The position numbers and the translations under genes are program-made. Under the pieces are notes generated by a model, which was given only the letters and a program-made list of their open reading frames with translations, had not been told where the DNA came from and made no database searches. A stretch of 64,000 nucleotides of DNA. Origin: Nemertoderma westbladi. Its lineage: Eukaryota > Xenacoelomorpha > Nemertodermatida > Nemertodermatidae. The DNA lies in the NCBI GenBank assembly GCA_032718475.1, contig JAUCBJ010006791.1, positions 1-64,000 on the forward strand. Direction: 5' to 3'. Shown piece by piece: positions 1-11,668 of the stretch (the first letter of the stretch is position 1; every line of letters starts with the position of its first letter).

Positions 1-698
1 CTTATTTGATTTGCAAATATTAACTAATTAATATTTGAGATGGGCACCGATTTATTCCAGAACTTGTCTGGGGACGTTAACCACTGATTCTAGAATTTGT
101 CTTTCAAGTATATCGGTGGGTGCCGCGATATCTTAATCGACTAGAATGACAGATGGTCAAAGGGTTTAACAGATTTATTTTGCGTTATACGCTACTGTTA
201 AAGGGACATCACGCTACTATATGTATTATTTAATATACGGTATGAGAGCAATATCGCACGAAGCAATGTCAGTGTGAAGAGGCAAGTCGTTTCCAAGGTC
301 TACCCAGAGCTTGGTTTAGCCGAGACACGAGGATCTGAACTTTGCATTCCTAATACTCTGCCTACCAATAATACTTAAATATAGTAGTGGCTTTATTGTA
401 CTTTAATAAGTACGGACATTTCATCTTACTGTAGTTACGTATTTATAACATAATACGGACAGTAAGGAAAGAGGAAAAGAATTATTTCTCGCCGTCGCAT
501 TAAATATAATATATACGTAATTAAGTAATAAACGCGAATATATATTGCACTAATCTACTAAATAATCGCTAAAATAACATTCTACTGAATAAAATTAAAG
601 AAAACGATTATAATAAAATTACATAGTAATACATACATAAATATAAAAATAATAAAATAATATAAAATAATAGAGTCACACACCCACTCCATATGTTG

Positions 699-3464
699 TT
701 ACGTTATGGAGTCCCTAGATGTTTGAAGGATTAGGGAGGTGGTCGTGGGAAGAGAATCTTGCCTTCCACAGTTTCCGGAGAGTCCTCCATTTCCTTCCGA
801 TAAACACAAACGACCGACTGGGTGATTGAGTCGCTGCATCCTGAATACAATTCCAGGTTTCCTCTTCGTCCTGGAATAGTGACGATAGAAACATCGCTCA
901 AAGTATATGACGGCGTCACAAAGCCGATTCCAGGAGCTATAGTGGTCCGTCGCTCTCTGCAGGAGAGGTGAGAGTCCCTGCGAGACGTCTGATGTTCCAG
1001 AGCTCCAATCGCTCTCTCTGATCTTCATGAAGGATCCACTCGCGGAGGGGAGGCCCAGATCCACGGCGTCGTCCCTGGCAACATGTAATACCGACAGATC
1101 TATCCCGGGTTCAAATAACTCCGCTCCACCCGCCCGGGTTTTAGGTTTAACTTTCTCCGCTCCCTTGGCTGGTCTAATCTCAGTCGGAGTAAGATGGGGA
1201 GGCCATTCATCCTCCTTACTCAGGAAGTCGGGTTCACCTAACCGGTCTGTAGTATCTGTCAGTTCTTGAGGAGTTACTCCTCTGGAAGCGATGTCCGTTG
1301 GATTAAACTTCTTGGGGCAATATCTCCATTGATCTACATTGGAGCTAAGATTGTCATTATCTGAGGAGTGTGGTGTTCCCTCAGTTGGGTCGTCTCCCTC
1401 ACTAGTATCGTCTTCCCATTCACTCACCTGGCAGACGCGATCTTGAAGCAGTCTTTCCCTGAGCGTTCTACGGGAAGGTCCAGTAAGGTACCAACCTACT
1501 CTAGTTCTTACCGCATAGGTCTGTAGTGGCTGCGGTTGAGCAGGTCGTTTCTCTAATGTCTCCAGCGCCTCATGCGCGTTTTGGCCGATGAGTATTTGCA
1601 CTCCAGGATAATCAGTCTGGAATCGAGGTATGTTAAGATGTTGGATGCTCTCATCCTCGTCCCAATTATAAAGGTCTGCTTGAGTAGTAGCGAAGTTCTT
1701 TATAGCCACCATTTTCACTGACCTTATGCTATGTTCTCCTAGTTCGTCTTGTGGGGTGGACAACGCGCCTACATAATAATCAGCTGTTATTGTAGATTTC
1801 CAAACTTGCATAATGCCTGACATGTTGAGCTTAGTTTGGAACTTGGGTTGTCCAGCAAATATATCTTCGGCTAGCTCTTTATCGATGAATGTTCCTGTGC
1901 TGCCGGAGTCCAGGAGGGCGTTCACTACATAACTCCGTTTAGGTCCGTGCACCCTTACCTGCACCACAGGAAACTCTCGGATTCCTATATTGGAAGTTGG
2001 CGCTTTCCAAGATGGTTGTTGATCGGAAGTAGTTAAGGTAAGGTCGCTGTCTGTGTCTTTCTCATGTACGAGTGCTCGATACACTGCGGTGGTGTTTATT
2101 AGGTAACAGGATTCGTTTTGGTCGGAGAACTCGTCCGTATAGAATCCTTCCATCTCAGATTGATCAGTGTCGTTCACATCACTGAATTGGACATGTAGTT
2201 CGGACTCACTTACCTGACTCGGGCTGTTTCGTTCGAATTCCGTGTGCAACAAGATATGATGTTTTGCGCCGCACTTTGCACACCTTGCGTCGGAGTTACA
2301 GGTTCGCCGTTGGTGTCCTCGTCTGAGGCAATTATAACACAACCGCTTATCCCACATGACTTCACGTCTATCCTCGAGTGATTTCCTCAGGAATTTATCA
2401 CACGCATTTAAACGGTGGGGCCCGTCGCACAGCACACATTTCGGCTTGATGTTACTTACTTTAACCTGTGCTATGTGGTGCACACTTGTTCTTTCCTCGG
2501 GCTTTCTCACCTGAATTCTTTTAGGAGACGTAGGAAGGGTTTTTTGTACCGGTTCCCTTCTGTCATTGGGTCGAGACTCGGATTTACTTACCTGATCTTT
2601 AGGCATTTTATTGACATAATAAGATCTGTCAGTGTCTTTCCCGCTGTCCTCTCCTTGAGAAGTTTGGCTTTCACCGTCGTCGGTATAACATACTGGTGTT
2701 ACCCTTCTCCTAGAAACGGGTTTCTCACTTACCTTGTTTTCCAATGTCTTCTCTCTGGACTGCCTTAGGAGCTGTAATTTCACTTCTCTATCTAAGAATG
2801 ACATGAGATCAGTCATGGTAGGGTCTCGTTGTTGTTGTTCCATCATATATAACACCTTCTTGTCCCAGCGTGTACCTACTCCACCCTTGGGCAAAGTAGA
2901 TGCTAAGGCTCCTACAACCATAGAATTCTGGTATTCATGAGACTTACCTAACCAATCTAGTTGTCTACAGATCTCCTGAATCTCATCGGAAAACTCTATA
3001 ATCCCGCTGCTAAGAAACTTTCGGGGCGCCATTAATTTCGCATATAAATACCTAGCGATGTTATTCCTATTACCATACCTGATGTTTAGTGTATCCCAAA
3101 CTTGTCTTAATCCGTCTGGATGTCCAATAAACTTTAACGCCATTAACTTGGGAGATCCTTCCAAGCACTCGATGAGGTATCTAAGTTTTTCTCCATTAGA
3201 TAGTACAGAGTTCTGTATGTTATCTTTGTAATATTCATTAAAAGGTAACCATTTCATCTCATCTCCATTGAACTTGACGATCTCTCCAACCTTTACCGCT
3301 TGCCGGGCTTCGGTTCTAGCCATTTGACGCGTAAAACTTTCTTGGGCCATCGTGCTATTTAATATCGAGTTATCGGTATATAAATTTCTCGGATTATGAT
3401 CAGTTCTATATGGAATATCATTATCAACAGGTCTATAATTACCCTTAATAGGGTTCACTATAGG
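699..3464 (-). pseudogene. BEL/Pao gag-protease, 5'-truncated and lacking RT
   Basis: The frame stays open across the truncation but has no genuine start codon, because the first listed residue is encoded by GTG. In order it shows a BEL-type capsid domain (DUF1759) with KFNGDEMKWLPF near residue 63, and three zinc knuckles: CVLCDGPHRLNAC near residue 340, then CYNCLRRGHQRRTC and CAKCGAKHHILLH. A DUF1758 aspartic protease follows with active site DSGSTGTFID near residue 515. The frame then jumps to the tail of RNase H (VDQWRYC...DIASRG, near residue 706), so RT and the RNase H core are missing. The integrase core is also missing: a pre-integrase segment (YSSWNRL) runs into what looks like the pol C-terminus. 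The same junctions occur in copy B, so the deletions predate this copy. Confidence 0.85.
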
Positions 3465-3722
3465 AAGAAACGTCGACGTGGCAATATCAGCTGCTAGCCG
3501 TCGTCATGGTAGCGACACTGTTTTCAAGAGTATCGTGCTTTTACGTCACGGAATTACGGATTATGTCCTCTAAAGTACAAATACAGAAGAAATAGCTCTT
3601 ATGTCCGCTAAAACACCAGTACAGCAAGGACACGGCCTTTTTATGCCTGGTAAACCAACTACAGAGTACTTTACGGGAAAAATAAGGAAAAATAACCGGA
3701 CAATTCAGTAAAAGCTTTTACA
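3465..3722 (-). repeat. Partial LTR (5' end of a diverged subfamily)
   Basis: Read on the minus strand this begins TGTAAAAGC, the same terminus as the copy B LTRs at 26426 and 38217, and aligns along its length with them at about 70% by eye. It is the outermost 258 bp of a 5' LTR. It joins gag at 3462-3465, where both parents share AGGA, suggesting microhomology-mediated joining. Its outer edge is followed directly by 48-bp satellite sequence (TAGGCAGTCGCG). Confidence 0.7.
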
Positions 3723-6700
3723 TAGGCAGTCGCGTGTATTTGGTGCGAAATGTTGGAGTAGTATAAGTAATAGGTAGTCGCGTGTATTTGGTGCGAAATG
3801 TTGGAGTAGTATAAGTAATAGGTAGTCGCGTGTAGTTGGTGCGAAATGTTGGAGTAGTATAAGTAATAGGCAGTCGCGTGTATTTGGTGCGAAATGTTGG
3901 AGTAGTATAAGTAATAGGCAGTCGCGTGTATTTGGTGCGAAATGTTGGAGTAGTATAAGTAATAGGCAGTCGCGTGTATTTGGTGCGAAATGTTGGAGTA
4001 GTATAAGTAATAGGTAGTCGCGTGTATTTGGTGCGAAATGTTGGAGTAGTATAAGTAATAGGTAGTCGCGTGTATTGGGTGCGAAATGTTGGAGTAGTAT
4101 AAGTAATAGGCAGTCGCGTGTATTTGGTGCGAAATGTTGGAGTAGTATAAGTAATAGGCAGTCGCGTGTATTTGGTGCGAAATGTTGGAGTAGTATAAGT
4201 AATAGGTAGTCGCGTGTATTTGGTGCGAAATGTTGGAGTAGTATAAGTAATAGGCAGTCGCGTGTATTTGGTGCGAAATGTTGGAGTAGTATAAGTAATA
4301 GGTAGTCGCGTGTATTGGGTGCGAAATGTTGGAGTAGTATAAGTAATAGGTAGTCGCGTGTATTGGGTGCGAAATGTTGGAGTAGTATAAGTAATAGGTA
4401 GTCGCGTGTATTTGGTGCGAAATGTTGGAGTAGTATAAGTAATAGGTAGTCGCGTGTATTTGGTGCGAAATGTTGGAGTAGTATAAGTAATAGGTAGTCG
4501 CGTGTATTTGGTGCGAAATGTTGGAGTAGTATAAGTAATAGGCAGTCGCGTGTATTTGGTGCGAAATGTTGGAGTAGTATAAGTAATAGGCAGTCGCGTG
4601 TATTGGGTGCGAAATGTTGGAGTAGTATAAGTAATAGGTAGTCGCGTGTATTTGGTGCGAAATGTTGGAGTAGTATAAGTAATAGGCAGTCGCGTGTATT
4701 TGGTGCGAAATGTTGGAGTAGTATAAGTAATAGGTAGTCGCGTGTATTGGGTGCGAAATGTTGGAGTAGTATAAGTAATAGGCAGTCGCGTGTATTTGGT
4801 GCGAAATGTTGGAGTAGTATAAGTAATAGGCAGTCGCGTGTATTTGGTGCGAAATGTTGGAGTAGTATAAGTAATAGGTAGTCGCGTGTATTGGGTGCGA
4901 AATGTTGGAGTAGTATAAGTAATAGGCAGTCGCGTGTATTTGGTGCGAAATGTTGGAGTAGTATAAGTAATAGGCAGTCGCGTGTATTTGGTGCGAAATG
5001 TTGGAGTAGTATAAGTAATAGGTAGTCGCGTGTATTTGGTGCGAAATGTTGGAGTAGTATAAGTAATAGGCAGTCGCGTGTATTTGGTGCGAAATGTTGG
5101 AGTAGTATAAGTAATAGGCAGTCGCGTGTATTTGGTGCGAAATGTTGGAGTAGTATAAGTAATAGGCAGTCGCGTGTATTTGGTGCGAAATGTTGGAGTA
5201 GTATAAGTAATAGGCAGTCGCGTGTATTTGGTGCGAAATGTTGGAGTAGTATAAGTAATAGGCAGTCGCGTGTATTTGGTGCGAAATGTTGGAGTAGTAT
5301 AAGTAATAGGCAGTCGCGTGTATTGGGTGCGAAATGTTGGAGTAGTATAAGTAATAGGCAGTCGCGTGTATTTGGTGCGAAATGTTGGAGTAGTATAAGT
5401 AATAGGCAGTCGCGTGTATTTGGTGCGAAATGTTGGAGTAGTATAAGTAATAGGCAGTCGCGTGTATTTGGTGCGAAATGTTGGAGTAGTATAAGTAATA
5501 GGTAGTCGCGTGTATTTGGTGCGAAATGTTGGAGTAGTATAAGTAATAGGCAGTCGCGTGTATTTGGTGCGAAATGTTGGAGTAGTATAAGTAATAGGTA
5601 GTCGCGTGTATTGGGTGCGAAATGTTGGAGTAGTATAAGTAATAGGCAGTCGCGTGTATTTGGTGCGAAATGTTGGAGTAGTATAAGTAATAGGCAGTCG
5701 CGTGTATTTGGTGCGAAATGTTGGAGTAGTATAAGTAATAGGCAGTCGCGTGTATTTGGTGCGAAATGTTGGAGTAGTATAAGTAATAGGTAGTCGCGTG
5801 TATTGGGTGCGAAATGTTGGAGTAGTATAAGTAATAGGTAGTCGCGTGTATTTGGTGCGAAATGTTGGAGTAGTATAAGTAATAGGCAGTCGCGTGTATT
5901 TGGTGCGAAATGTTGGAGTAGTATAAGTAATAGGCAGTCGCGTGTATTTGGTGCGAAATGTTGGAGTAGTATAAGTAATAGGTAGTCGCGTGTATTTGGT
6001 GCGAAATGTTGGAGTAGTATAAGTAATAGGTAGTCGCGTGTATTTGGTGCGAAATGTTGGAGTAGTATAAGTAATAGGCAGTCGCGTGTATTTGGTGCGA
6101 AATGTTGGAGTAGTATAAGTAATAGGTAGTCGCGTGTATTTGGTGCGAAATGTTGGAGTAGTATAAGTAATAGGCAGTCGCGTGTATTTGGTGCGAAATG
6201 TTGGAGTAGTATAAGTAATAGGCAGTCGCGTGTATTGGGTGCGAAATGTTGGAGTAGTATAAGTAATAGGTAGTCGCGTGTATTTGGTGCGAAATGTTGG
6301 AGTAGTATAAGTAATAGGTAGTCGCGTGTATTTGGTGCGAAATGTTGGAGTAGTATAAGTAATAGGCAGTCGCGTGTATTTGGTGCGAAATGTTGGAGTA
6401 GTATAAGTAATAGGTAGTCGCGTGTATTTGGTGCGAAATGTTGGAGTAGTATAAGTAATAGGCAGTCGCGTGTATTGGGTGCGAAATGTTGGAGTAGTAT
6501 AAGTAATAGGTAGTCGCGTGTATTTGGTGCGAAATGTTGGAGTAGTATAAGTAATAGGCAGTCGCGTGTATTGGGTGCGAAATGTTGGAGTAGTATAAGT
6601 AATAGGCAGTCGCGTGTATTTGGTGCGAAATGTTGGAGTAGTATAAGTAATAGGTAGTCGCGTGTATTTGGTGCGAAATGTTGGAGTAGTATAAGTAATA

Positions 6701-9700
6701 GGCAGTCGCGTGTATTTGGTGCGAAATGTTGGAGTAGTATAAGTAATAGGTAGTCGCGTGTATTTGGTGCGAAATGTTGGAGTAGTATAAGTAATAGGCA
6801 GTCGCGTGTATTTGGTGCGAAATGTTGGAGTAGTATAAGTAATAGGCAGTCGCGTGTATTTGGTGCGAAATGTTGGAGTAGTATAAGTAATAGGCAGTCG
6901 CGTGTATTTGGTGCGAAATGTTGGAGTAGTATAAGTAATAGGTAGTCGCGTGTATTTGGTGCGAAATGTTGGAGTAGTATAAGTAATAGGCAGTCGCGTG
7001 TATTTGGTGCGAATGTTAGTAGTATAAGTAATAGGTAGTCGCGTGTATTGGTGCGAAATGTTGGAGTAGTATAAGTAATAGGCAGTCGCGTGTATTTGGT
7101 GCGAAATGTTGGAGTAGTATAAGTAATAGGCAGTCGCGTGTATTTGGTGCGAAATGTTGGAGTAGTATAAGTAATAGGCAGTCGCGTGTATTTGGTGCGA
7201 AATGTTGGAGTAGTATAAGTAATAGGCAGTCGCGTGTATTTGGTGCGAAATGTTGGAGTAGTATAAGTAATAGGCAGTCGCGTGTATTTGGTGCGAAATG
7301 TTGGAGTAGTATAAGTAATAGGTAGTCGCGTGTATTTGGTGCGAAATGTTGGAGTAGTATAAGTAATAGGCAGTCGCGTGTATTTGGTGCGAAATGTTGG
7401 AGTAGTATAAGTAATAGGCAGTCGCGTGTATTTGGTGCGAAATGTTGGAGTAGTATAAGTAATAGGCAGTCGCGTGTATTTGGTGCGAAATGTTGGAGTA
7501 GTATAAGTAATAGGCAGTCGCGTGTATTTGGTGCGAAATGTTGGAGTAGTATAAGTAATAGGTAGTCGCGTGTATTTGGTGCGAAATGTTGGAGTAGTAT
7601 AAGTAATAGGCAGTCGCGTGTATTTGGTGCGAAATGTTGGAGTAGTATAAGTAATAGGTAGTCGCGTGTATTTGGTGCGAAATGTTGGAGTAGTATAAGT
7701 AATAGGCAGTCGCGTGTATTTGGTGCGAAATGTTGGAGTAGTATAAGTAATAGGTAGTCGCGTGTATTTGGTGCGAAATGTTGGAGTAGTATAAGTAATA
7801 GGCAGTCGCGTGTATTTGGTGCGAAATGTTGGAGTAGTATAAGTAATAGGTAGTCGCGTGTATTTGGTGCGAAATGTTGGAGTAGTATAAGTAATAGGCA
7901 GTCGCGTGTATTTGGTGCGAAATGTTGGAGTAGTATAAGTAATAGGCAGTCGCGTGTATTTGGTGCGAAATGTTGGAGTAGTATAAGTAATAGGCAGTCG
8001 CGTGTATTTGGTGCGAAATGTTGGAGTAGTATAAGTAATAGGCAGTCGCGTGTATTTGGTGCGAAATGTTGGAGTAGTATAAGTAATAGGTAGTCGCGTG
8101 TATTTGGTGCGAAATGTTGGAGTAGTATAAGTAATAGGCAGTCGCGTGTATTTGGTGCGAAATGTTGGAGTAGTATAAGTAATAGGCAGTCGCGTGTATT
8201 TGGTGCGAAATGTTGGAGTAGTATAAGTAATAGGCAGTCGCGTGTATTTGGTGCGAAATGTTGGAGTAGTATAAGTAATAGGTAGTCGCGTGTATTTGGT
8301 GCGAAATGTTGGAGTAGTATAAGTAATAGGCAGTCGCGTGTATTTGGTGCGAAATGTTGGAGTAGTATAAGTAATAGGCAGTCGCGTGTATTTGGTGCGA
8401 AATGTTGGAGTAGTATAAGTAATAGGCAGTCGCGTGTATTTGGTGCGAAATGTTGGAGTAGTATAAGTAATAGGCAGTCGCGTGTATTTGGTGCGAAATG
8501 TTGGAGTAGTATAAGTAATAGGTAGTCGCGTGTATTTGGTGCGAAATGTTGGAGTAGTATAAGTAATAGGCAGTCGCGTGTATTTGGTGCGAAATGTTGG
8601 AGTAGTATAAGTAATAGGTAGTCGCGTGTATTTGGTGCGAAATGTTGGAGTAGTATAAGTAATAGGTAGTCGCGTGTATTTGGTGCGAAATGTTGGAGTA
8701 GTATAAGTAATAGGTAGTCGCGTGTATTTGGTGCGAAATGTTGGAGTAGTATAAGTAATAGGCAGTCGCGTGTATTTGGTGCGAAATGTTGGAGTAGTAT
8801 AAGTAATAGGCAGTCGCGTGTATTTGGTGCGAAATGTTGGAGTAGTATAAGTAATAGGCAGTCGCGTGTATTTGGTGCGAAATGTTGGAGTAGTATAAGT
8901 AATAGGCAGTCGCGTGTATTTGGTGCGAAATGTTGGAGTAGTATAAGTAATAGGCAGTCGCGTGTATTTGGTGCGAAATGTTGGAGTAGTATAAGTAATA
9001 GGCAGTCGCGTGTATTTGGTGCGAAATGTTGGAGTAGTATAAGTAATAGGCAGTCGCGTGTATTTGGTGCGAAATGTTGGAGTAGTATAAGTAATAGGCA
9101 GTCGCGTGTATTTGGTGCGAAATGTTGGAGTAGTATAAGTAATAGGCAGTCGCGTGTATTTGGTGCGAAATGTTGGAGTAGTATAAGTAATAGGCAGTCG
9201 CGTGTATTTGGTGCGAAATGTTGGAGTAGTATAAGTAATAGGCAGTCGCGTGTATTTGGTGCGAAATGTTGGAGTAGTATAAGTAATAGGTAGTCGCGTG
9301 TATTTGGTGCGAAATGTTGGAGTAGTATAAGTAATAGGCAGTCGCGTGTATTTGGTGCGAAATGTTGGAGTAGTATAAGTAATAGGCAGTCGCGTGTATT
9401 TGGTGCGAAATGTTGGAGTAGTATAAGTAATAGGTAGTCGCGTGTATTTGGTGCGAAATGTTGGAGTAGTATAAGTAATAGGTAGTCGCGTGTATTTGGT
9501 GCGAAATGTTGGAGTAGTATAAGTAATAGGCAGTCGCGTGTATTTGGTGCGAAATGTTGGAGTAGTATAAGTAATAGGCAGTCGCGTGTATTTGGTGCGA
9601 AATGTTGGAGTAGTATAAGTAATAGGTAGTCGCGTGTATTTGGTGCGAAATGTTGGAGTAGTATAAGTAATAGGCAGTCGCGTGTATTTGGTGCGAAATG

Positions 9701-10328
9701 TTGGAGTAGTATAAGTAATAGGTAGTCGCGTGTATTTGGTGCGAAATGTTGGAGTAGTATAAGTAATAGGTAGTCGCGTGTATTTGGTGCGAAATGTTGG
9801 AGTAGTATAAGTAATAGGCAGTCGCGTGTATTTGGTGCGAAATGTTGGAGTAGTATAAGTAATAGGCAGTCGCGTGTATTTGGTGCGAAATGTTGGAGTA
9901 GTATAAGTAATAGGTAGTCGCGTGTATTTGGTGCGAAATGTTGGAGTAGTATAAGTAATAGGTAGTCGCGTGTATTTGGTGCGAAATGTTGGAGTAGTAT
10001 AAGTAATAGGCAGTCGCGTGTATTGGGTGCGAAATGTTGGAGTAGTATAAGTAATAGGCAGTCGCGTGTATTTGGTGCGAAATGTTGGAGTAGTATAAGT
10101 AATAGGCAGTCGCGTGTATTGGGTGCGAAATGTTGGAGTAGTATAAGTAATAGGCAGTCGCGTGTATTTGGTGCGAAATGTTGGAGTAGTATAAGTAATA
10201 GGTAGTCGCGTGTATTTGGTGCGAAATGTTGGAGTAGTATAAGTAATAGGCAGTCGCGTGTATTTGGTGCGAAATGTTGGAGTAGTATAAGTAATAGGTA
10301 GTCGCGTGTATTGGGTGCGAAATGTTGG
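3723..10328. repeat. 48-bp satellite array, left arm (about 138 units)
   Basis: The unit runs ggtgcgaaatgttggagtag, then tataagtaataggcagtcgc, then gtgtattt, 48 bp in all. Units are nearly identical and differ mainly at two sites: C/T in ggCagtcgcg and T/G in gtattTgg. The G variant is common from about 4070 to 6600, absent to about 10020, then returns. One irregular patch at 7010-7060 carries several single-base deletions in two adjacent units. Because 48 is divisible by 3 and the unit lacks stops in two minus frames, reading frames of over 2,200 codons appear. I see no sign that they are genes. Confidence 0.98.
10324..10328. other. Target-site duplication GTTGG, left copy
   Basis: GTTGG precedes the 5' LTR and recurs at 20978-20982 directly after the 3' LTR. 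It is part of the satellite unit (aaatGTTGGagtag). Removing the element plus one GTTGG restores an uninterrupted 48-bp unit. Five base pairs is a usual duplication length for BEL/Pao integrases. Confidence 0.92.
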
Positions 10329-11276
10329 TGTTGGCGCCGCTGCGCGTGGCAATAATCATCCCGACCTTTTCTTTATTGTGCTATATTCATATTTATTTGT
10401 AAACGAAGAATTATATTTCTGTTCAGTTGAGTTTTATGCTTATTTAATATGTGATTCGATTTATCGAGAGATTGTAACTATACTAATAGGTTTATTGAAT
10501 TATTGTAAGTTGATTATTGGTGGTGTGAGTTAATTAAGTTGTGCATTGTATTGTAATCTCAATCTAGAAGTATGTTAGGGGGCATATCTGTCCGCATAAT
10601 GGAAAGCCAATAAATGCCGTGGCTATACTGTATTATTGACCTAACAATTATCGCCAACTATATAGATTAATTAGTAGTTTTTTAAATACAATAGTCATCT
10701 CGACAGCTGGGCTCATTATTCTGAAATACAGCGGGAGAGACTTTTGTATTCTTATGGCTAGAATAGGGCAATCCTATATATTGAATATTGAATATTAGTA
10801 ATTAGTAATTAGTATATATATCGTTTACGGTCTAAATTTGAATATAATATTATAAATTATATAAATAATAACGACCTGAGGAACTCTGAATAAATTTCCT
10901 TCCAAGTAAAAACTGTCATCTTTCGACTATCTCCTCCCTTCTAAAGCCGTCTACAATACGTAGGCTGCCGGGACCCTTGTAGACTCTGTCTCTTCTCTGT
11001 ACTAGAGGGAGCAGGTTATTGCAGGAATTCTCTCTGAGGGAGAGATTGATTGTTAGCAATTTTGAGAATAGGAATGCGTTATTCGCCAGTACGAAACCAA
11101 GTCTTGATATTAGTACAAGCACCTTTTTCAATTTCTCAAACTCCCCATCGATTTGTTGCCATACTGACTGTATATTAGAGCCACTGCATAAACCCTGGCG
11201 GTAATAGTTTATTGTCCAGGTCAGCCGATAGGATTATTGTTAGTAGCACTGCGACTACATTAATCGCGCAGCAACA
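10329..11276 (+). repeat. 5' LTR of the full-length BEL/Pao element
   Basis: It runs from TGTTGGCGCC to GCGCAGCAACA and matches 20030-20977 nearly perfectly. Differences seen by eye include G/T in gttaggGgg, T/C in cttaTggct, C/T in ctcCtccc, A/T in ctacAatacg and two one-base indels near 11097 and 11127. No obvious TGG-starting tRNA primer-binding site follows the LTR, where the sequence reads AAAAGTAAGAATACAGG. Confidence 0.95.
10811..10894 (+). promoter_or_regulatory. Possible LTR TATA box and poly(A) signal
   Basis: AGTATATATA at 10811-10820 could serve as a TATA box, and AATAAA at 10889-10894 as a polyadenylation signal. Their order and 70-bp spacing fit a short R region, and both are conserved in the 3' LTR. 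In such AT-rich DNA these motifs also arise by chance, so the assignment is tentative. Confidence 0.35.
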
Positions 11277-11668
11277 AAAAGTAAGAATACAGGCCTATTA
11301 TGCTTGTATTATTCATCAATTTAATAATTTAAATTAATTAAATTTAATTAAATTTGATTATAATATAATTTAATAATTTATTTGATAATTAAAATAGTTA
11401 TTTAATTATTTAGAGTGTCAACGTTAAATAACACTAATTAATTGATTAATTAATTGTAGTAAAGCTCAACTGTAAGAGCTTCACACTTGTAAGTAAGTGT
11501 GTAGACGCACATATTTGCGTAACAATATTTAACTACTGTAGGTATATACTTTATTTATAGTGGTAAATACAGTACAGTAATTATACTGCATTGTAGTTAT
11601 ACTGTAGTGTTTATATTATAGTACATAGTAGTTGTACTGCATGCGTATTGTATACAGTAAATGACCCA
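11277..11668 (+). other. BEL/Pao leader with a 7-codon upstream ORF
   Basis: This AT-rich stretch holds repeated aattaaattt motifs and no recognisable gene. A short frame starts at the ATG at 11641 and ends with TGA at 11662-11664, four bases before the chosen gag ATG at 11669. It could limit initiation or promote reinitiation at gag, which is inference. Confidence 0.55.

Larger units (their letters stand above)
1..3722 (-). mobile_element. Truncated BEL/Pao LTR retrotransposon, copy A
   Basis: The stretch 1-3464 aligns almost base for base with 28980-32440 of the longer copy B, with identity of roughly 98% by eye. It contains the 3' noncoding region (1-698) and the 3' two thirds of the gag-protease frame. 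At 3464/3465 the match to copy B stops. The remaining 258 bp resemble, at about 70%, the outer end of the copy B LTR. The gag N-terminus, leader and most of the 5' LTR are therefore deleted. The other LTR would lie left of the window. The element abuts the 48-bp satellite at 3723. Confidence 0.85.

Noticed and set aside
2415-2940. Plus-strand frames opposite gag in copy A, with twins at 31390-31915
   Set aside because: They are antisense shadows of the zinc-knuckle and capsid coding region, conserved only because the copies are nearly identical.
3705-10359. Two overlapping minus-strand reading frames of over 2,200 codons
   Set aside because: They are the 48-bp satellite read in two frames. 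A period of 16 codons without stops yields them automatically, and the frames swap roles at the 7010-7060 deletions. No codon-level constraint is visible.
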